8,288 bases of DNA. Source: an uncultured Pseudomonadota bacterium. Lineage in GTDB: Bacteria; Pseudomonadota; Gammaproteobacteria; Burkholderiales; Nitrosomonadaceae. Every line of letters begins with the position of its first letter. Positions within the stretch are counted from its first letter, which is position 1. Shown here piece by piece: positions 6,851 to 8,288 of this stretch. The notes beneath the pieces are model-generated. The model searched no databases. It saw only the letters and a list, made by a program, of their open reading frames with translations, and was not told the origin of the DNA. The stretch spans positions 1 to 8,288 of the forward strand of contig CAJBQQ010000221.1 of assembly GCA_903957805.1 (NCBI GenBank), given 5' to 3'. Made by a program: the position numbers and the translations under genes.

Positions 6851-7384
6851 TTAGGCTTTTTCTATTTGACTAAAATCTAACTCAACAGGAGTGGGGCGGC
6901 CGAAAATTGAAACTGATACCCTAATCTTGCTTTTGTCATAATTAACATCTTCCACATTGCCGTGGAAGTCCGTGAATGGACCTTCCTTAACCCGAACTGC
7001 TTCGCCAATCTCAAACAGAATCTTAGGTTTTGGTTTCTCCACCCCTTCTTGAATCTGATGCAGAATATTCTGTACTTCTTTCTCGCTGATTGGTGTCGGT
7101 TTCATGGCTGATCCACCGATAAAACCCGTAACCTTCGCAGTGCTCTTGACCAAATGCCAGGTCTCGTCAGTCATGTCCATCTCTACCAATACATAACCAG
7201 GGAAAAACTTACGTTCGCTGATATTTTTTTGTCCGGCTTTCATTTCGACCACTTCTTCCACCGGCACGAGTATCTGACCAAACTTGTCCTCCATCCCGGC
7301 ACGTTTGATCCGTTCCTGCAATGCGCGCTGTACGCTTTTCTCGAAACCAGAGTAGGCGTGAACCACAAACCATTTCTTACCCAT
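6851..7384 (-). CDS. nusG: Transcription termination/antitermination factor NusG
   Basis: NusG binds RNA polymerase at the beta' clamp helices and the beta lobe. It reduces pausing, and it links polymerase to Rho or, through S10, to the leading ribosome. I start it at the ATG at 7384, giving 177 residues beginning MGKKWFVVHAYSGFEK, the canonical N-terminus. The frame extends to an ATG at 7444, but those 20 extra residues lie over the secE 3' end and do not look like NusG. The NGN domain spans about residues 4-115, with FFPGYVLVEM at 60-69, and the KOW domain about 125-177, with GEAVRVKEGPFTDFHGNV at 127-144. The start shares one base with the secE stop (TGATG), and a G-rich SD (AGGGGG, 7389-7394) precedes it, indicating translational coupling to secE. 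Key regions are intact. Confidence 0.98.
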   Translation of the reverse strand: MGKKWFVVHAYSGFEKSVQRALQERIKRAGMEDKFGQILVPVEEVVEMKAGQKNISERKFFPGYVLVEMDMTDETWHLVKSTAKVTGFIGGSAMKPTPISEKEVQNILHQIQEGVEKPKPKILFEIGEAVRVKEGPFTDFHGNVEDVNYDKSKIRVSVSIFGRPTPVELDFSQIEKA

Positions 7385-7728
7385 CAGTCCCCCTGGCCCA
7401 TCAGATACTTCATCCCCAACATTAAGCTGGCATCTACCAGCCATAAAAATATCGCCATTACTACGACAAAAGCAAAAACGATAGCAGTCGTCTGAAGAGT
7501 TTCTTTACGGTTCGGCCATATTACCTTCTTAGTTTCTTCTGATGATTCCCTACTGAATGCATAAAACTGCCTGCCGTGAGAGGTGAACCACGCGACTCCC
7601 CCTGCTAGTATAAAACCCGCTAGCACTGAAATCACACGAACTACCATAGCGCTATCGCGCAGGTAATAAAACCCGCCAATACCCGCAGCCATTAACAGAA
7701 AGGCGAACCCTAACTTGATCTTATCCAC
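7384..7728 (-). CDS. secE: Preprotein translocase subunit SecE (GTG start)
   Basis: SecE clamps the two halves of the SecY channel in the inner membrane and is essential for Sec export. The 114-residue product is of the three-membrane-segment type found in many proteobacteria, slightly shorter than the 127 residues of E. coli. Predicted membrane segments are about 5-22, 29-48 and 82-107. The conserved amphipathic stretch with SREESS-like sequence and EETKKVIWPNRKET lies at 59-77. The start is GTG at 7726-7728: an in-frame stop lies nine codons upstream with no ATG between. The SD is poor (GGGG only 4 bases away) and sits beside the 3' arm of a possible hairpin. The stop overlaps the nusG ATG by one base, the usual secE-nusG arrangement. 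Confidence 0.97.
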   Translation of the reverse strand: MDKIKLGFAFLLMAAGIGGFYYLRDSAMVVRVISVLAGFILAGGVAWFTSHGRQFYAFSRESSEETKKVIWPNRKETLQTTAIVFAFVVVMAIFLWLVDASLMLGMKYLMGQGD

Positions 7729-7884
7729 TCTACCCCGCTCTGCTTTTAATACCTAAAGAAACCATTTAAGAGCGTTTATTCAGGACACATCTCTAACTTC
7801 CGTCTACTCTTGTAGATTAAGACAATATCTTCTTTGTACTTGTCATGATAAATATTATTAGTATCTTATCGACAATCCTTATCT
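7729..7884 (-). other. tRNA-Trp to secE spacer
   Basis: This 156-base spacer is AT-rich near the tRNA. It contains a possible stem in which CGCUCU (7769-7774) pairs with AGAGCG (7736-7741) across a 27-base loop, right against the secE SD. A small UCUAC/GUAGA hairpin lies at 7803-7816. Neither is followed by a U-run, so no terminator is seen. Weak promoter-like hexamers occur, but none has both boxes at good spacing. Read-through from the tRNA into secE, with processing at the tRNA ends, is plausible. Confidence 0.35.
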
Positions 7885-7960
7885 TGGCAGGCCAGGAGGG
7901 CATCGAACCCCCAACCTTCGGTTTTGGAGACCGACGCTCTGCCAATTGAGCTACTGGCCT
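7885..7960 (-). tRNA. trpT: tRNA-Trp (anticodon CCA)
   Basis: This 76-base gene folds as a complete cloverleaf. The acceptor stem AGGCCAG/CUGGCCU has 7 pairs, the D stem is GCUC/GAGC, and the anticodon stem UCGGU/ACCGA closes a 7-base loop CUCCAAA with anticodon CCA. The T stem GGGGG/CCCUC has one G-U pair and a UUCGAUG loop. The discriminator is G, as in bacterial tRNA-Trp, and the 3' CCA is encoded (7885-7887). It lies between tuf and secE, an arrangement common in betaproteobacteria, and is probably cut from a longer transcript. The gene symbol follows E. coli usage for its tRNA-Trp gene. Confidence 0.97.
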
Positions 7961-8080
7961 ATTCTGTTGACAAACTGAGGGTTTATAAATAACCTTTTCC
8001 AAGAGACAGTCATCGTATTCACTTATCGTGGTGCTTGTGATCGTTTGATTTAGAAGCCTTGAGCATGACTCCTGCAGTCA
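7961..8080 (-). other. tuf to tRNA-Trp spacer
   Basis: This is a 120-base spacer. At its tuf end lies the first hairpin after the stop codon (described separately). Near the tRNA a TATAAA (7982-7987) could act as a -10 box, placing a start about 15 bases before the tRNA, but the sequence 16-18 bases upstream has no acceptable -35. No U-run terminator was found, so co-transcription of tuf with the tRNA remains the simplest reading. Confidence 0.35.
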
Positions 8081-8086
8081 TTACTC
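8061..8086 (-). other. Hairpin overlapping the tuf stop codon
   Basis: In the sense RNA AUGACU (8076-8081) pairs perfectly with AGUCAU (8065-8070) around a GCAGG loop. It is extended by GAG (8084-8086) with CUC (8061-8063) across a small internal loop that includes bases of the stop codon. No U-run follows, so it is unlikely to terminate by itself. It could stabilise the 3' end of a processed tuf mRNA; that is speculative. Confidence 0.3.
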
Positions 8087-8288
8087 AATAACTTTCGCAA
8101 CGACGCCTGCGCCAACTGTTCTTCCACCCTCACGGATAGCAAAACGCAGCCCCTCTTCCATCGCAATCGGTGCTATCAGATTCACCGTCACCGAAACGTT
8201 ATCTCCCGGCATCACCATCTCTGTTCCTGCTGGCAATTCAACTGCCCCAGTGACATCGGTAGTGCGGAAGTAGAACTGTGGACGGTAA
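8081..8288 (-). CDS. tuf: Elongation factor Tu, 3' end (partial)
   Basis: Only the last 68 codons and the stop are inside the window; the 5' part lies beyond 8288. The translation reads YRPQFYFRTTDVTG, then VELPAGTEMVMPGDNVSVT, and ends GGRTVGAGVVAKVIE. This is the conserved C-terminal beta-barrel (domain 3) of EF-Tu, which brings aminoacyl-tRNA to the ribosome as a GTP complex. The TAA stop is at 8081-8083. The frame is intact throughout, so this is a window truncation and not a pseudogene. A tuf copy next to secE-nusG is the tufB-type location, and proteobacteria often carry a second copy near the str operon. Confidence 0.98.
   Translation of the reverse strand, partial: YRPQFYFRTTDVTGAVELPAGTEMVMPGDNVSVTVNLIAPIAMEEGLRFAIREGGRTVGAGVVAKVIE

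Noticed and set aside
7982..7987. TATAAA as a -10 box for a tRNA-Trp promoter
   Set aside because: The position is plausible, but no acceptable -35 is found at 16-18 bases (ACTGTC at 17). It is kept only as a note in the spacer entry.
7817..8002. 61-codon minus-strand frame spanning the tRNA-Trp gene
   Set aside because: Its middle (PVAQLAERRSPKPKVGGS) is a translation of the tRNA, a well-known false ORF type.
8061..8086. Hairpin at the tuf stop as a Rho-independent terminator
   Set aside because: No U-run follows (next bases AAGGCUUC), so it is listed only as a structure.
1..8288. A novel accessory, defence or mobile system
   Set aside because: Every coding segment belongs to a universal housekeeping family in conserved order. 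No integrase, transposase, CRISPR repeat, toxin-antitoxin pair or unexplained minus-strand gene is present.

Overview
The window holds a conserved bacterial core operon, read entirely on the minus strand. In transcription order (high to low coordinates) it contains the 3' end of tuf (EF-Tu), a tRNA-Trp(CCA) gene, secE, nusG, rplK (L11), rplA (L1), rplJ (L10), rplL (L7/L12) and a complete rpoB (RNA polymerase beta). rpoC would be expected just beyond position 1. The sequence suggests a betaproteobacterium, because a tRNA-Trp gene lies between tuf and secE, SecE has three membrane segments, and beta is 1357 residues with an enlarged lineage-specific region. The protein sequences look closest to Nitrosomonas-type Nitrosomonadales, but that placement is from memory and was not tested by a search.

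Layout: 8081-8288 tuf 3' end; 7885-7960 tRNA-Trp with encoded CCA; 7384-7728 secE (GTG start), whose stop overlaps the nusG ATG by one base; 6851-7384 nusG; 6313-6744 rplK (GTG start); 5615-6310 rplA, 2 bases after rplK; 5247-5614 a 368-base non-coding stretch full of RNA hairpins that fits an L10 leader; 4722-5246 rplJ (TTG start); 4279-4659 rplL; 4121-4278 a spacer with a 20-position stem-loop; 47-4120 rpoB. The plus strand shows no credible gene; its open frames are shadows of the minus-strand genes.

The genes together supply translation (EF-Tu, tRNA-Trp, L11, L1, and the L10-L12 stalk that recruits EF-Tu and EF-G), transcription (beta, NusG) and protein export (SecE). In well-studied bacteria, L1 represses the L11-L1 mRNA, the L10-L12 complex represses its own mRNA, and an attenuator or RNase III site between rplL and rpoB sets the ratio of ribosomal protein to polymerase. 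The spacers here carry structures in the right places for all three controls, and several form well only in the sense (minus-strand) RNA because they use G-U pairs.

I found no accessory element, CRISPR array, mobile element or undescribed protein system. The items worth a second look are RNA structures in the spacers and start-codon choices: three of the seven complete genes start at GTG or TTG, and two have an upstream in-frame ATG that would give a wrong N-terminus.
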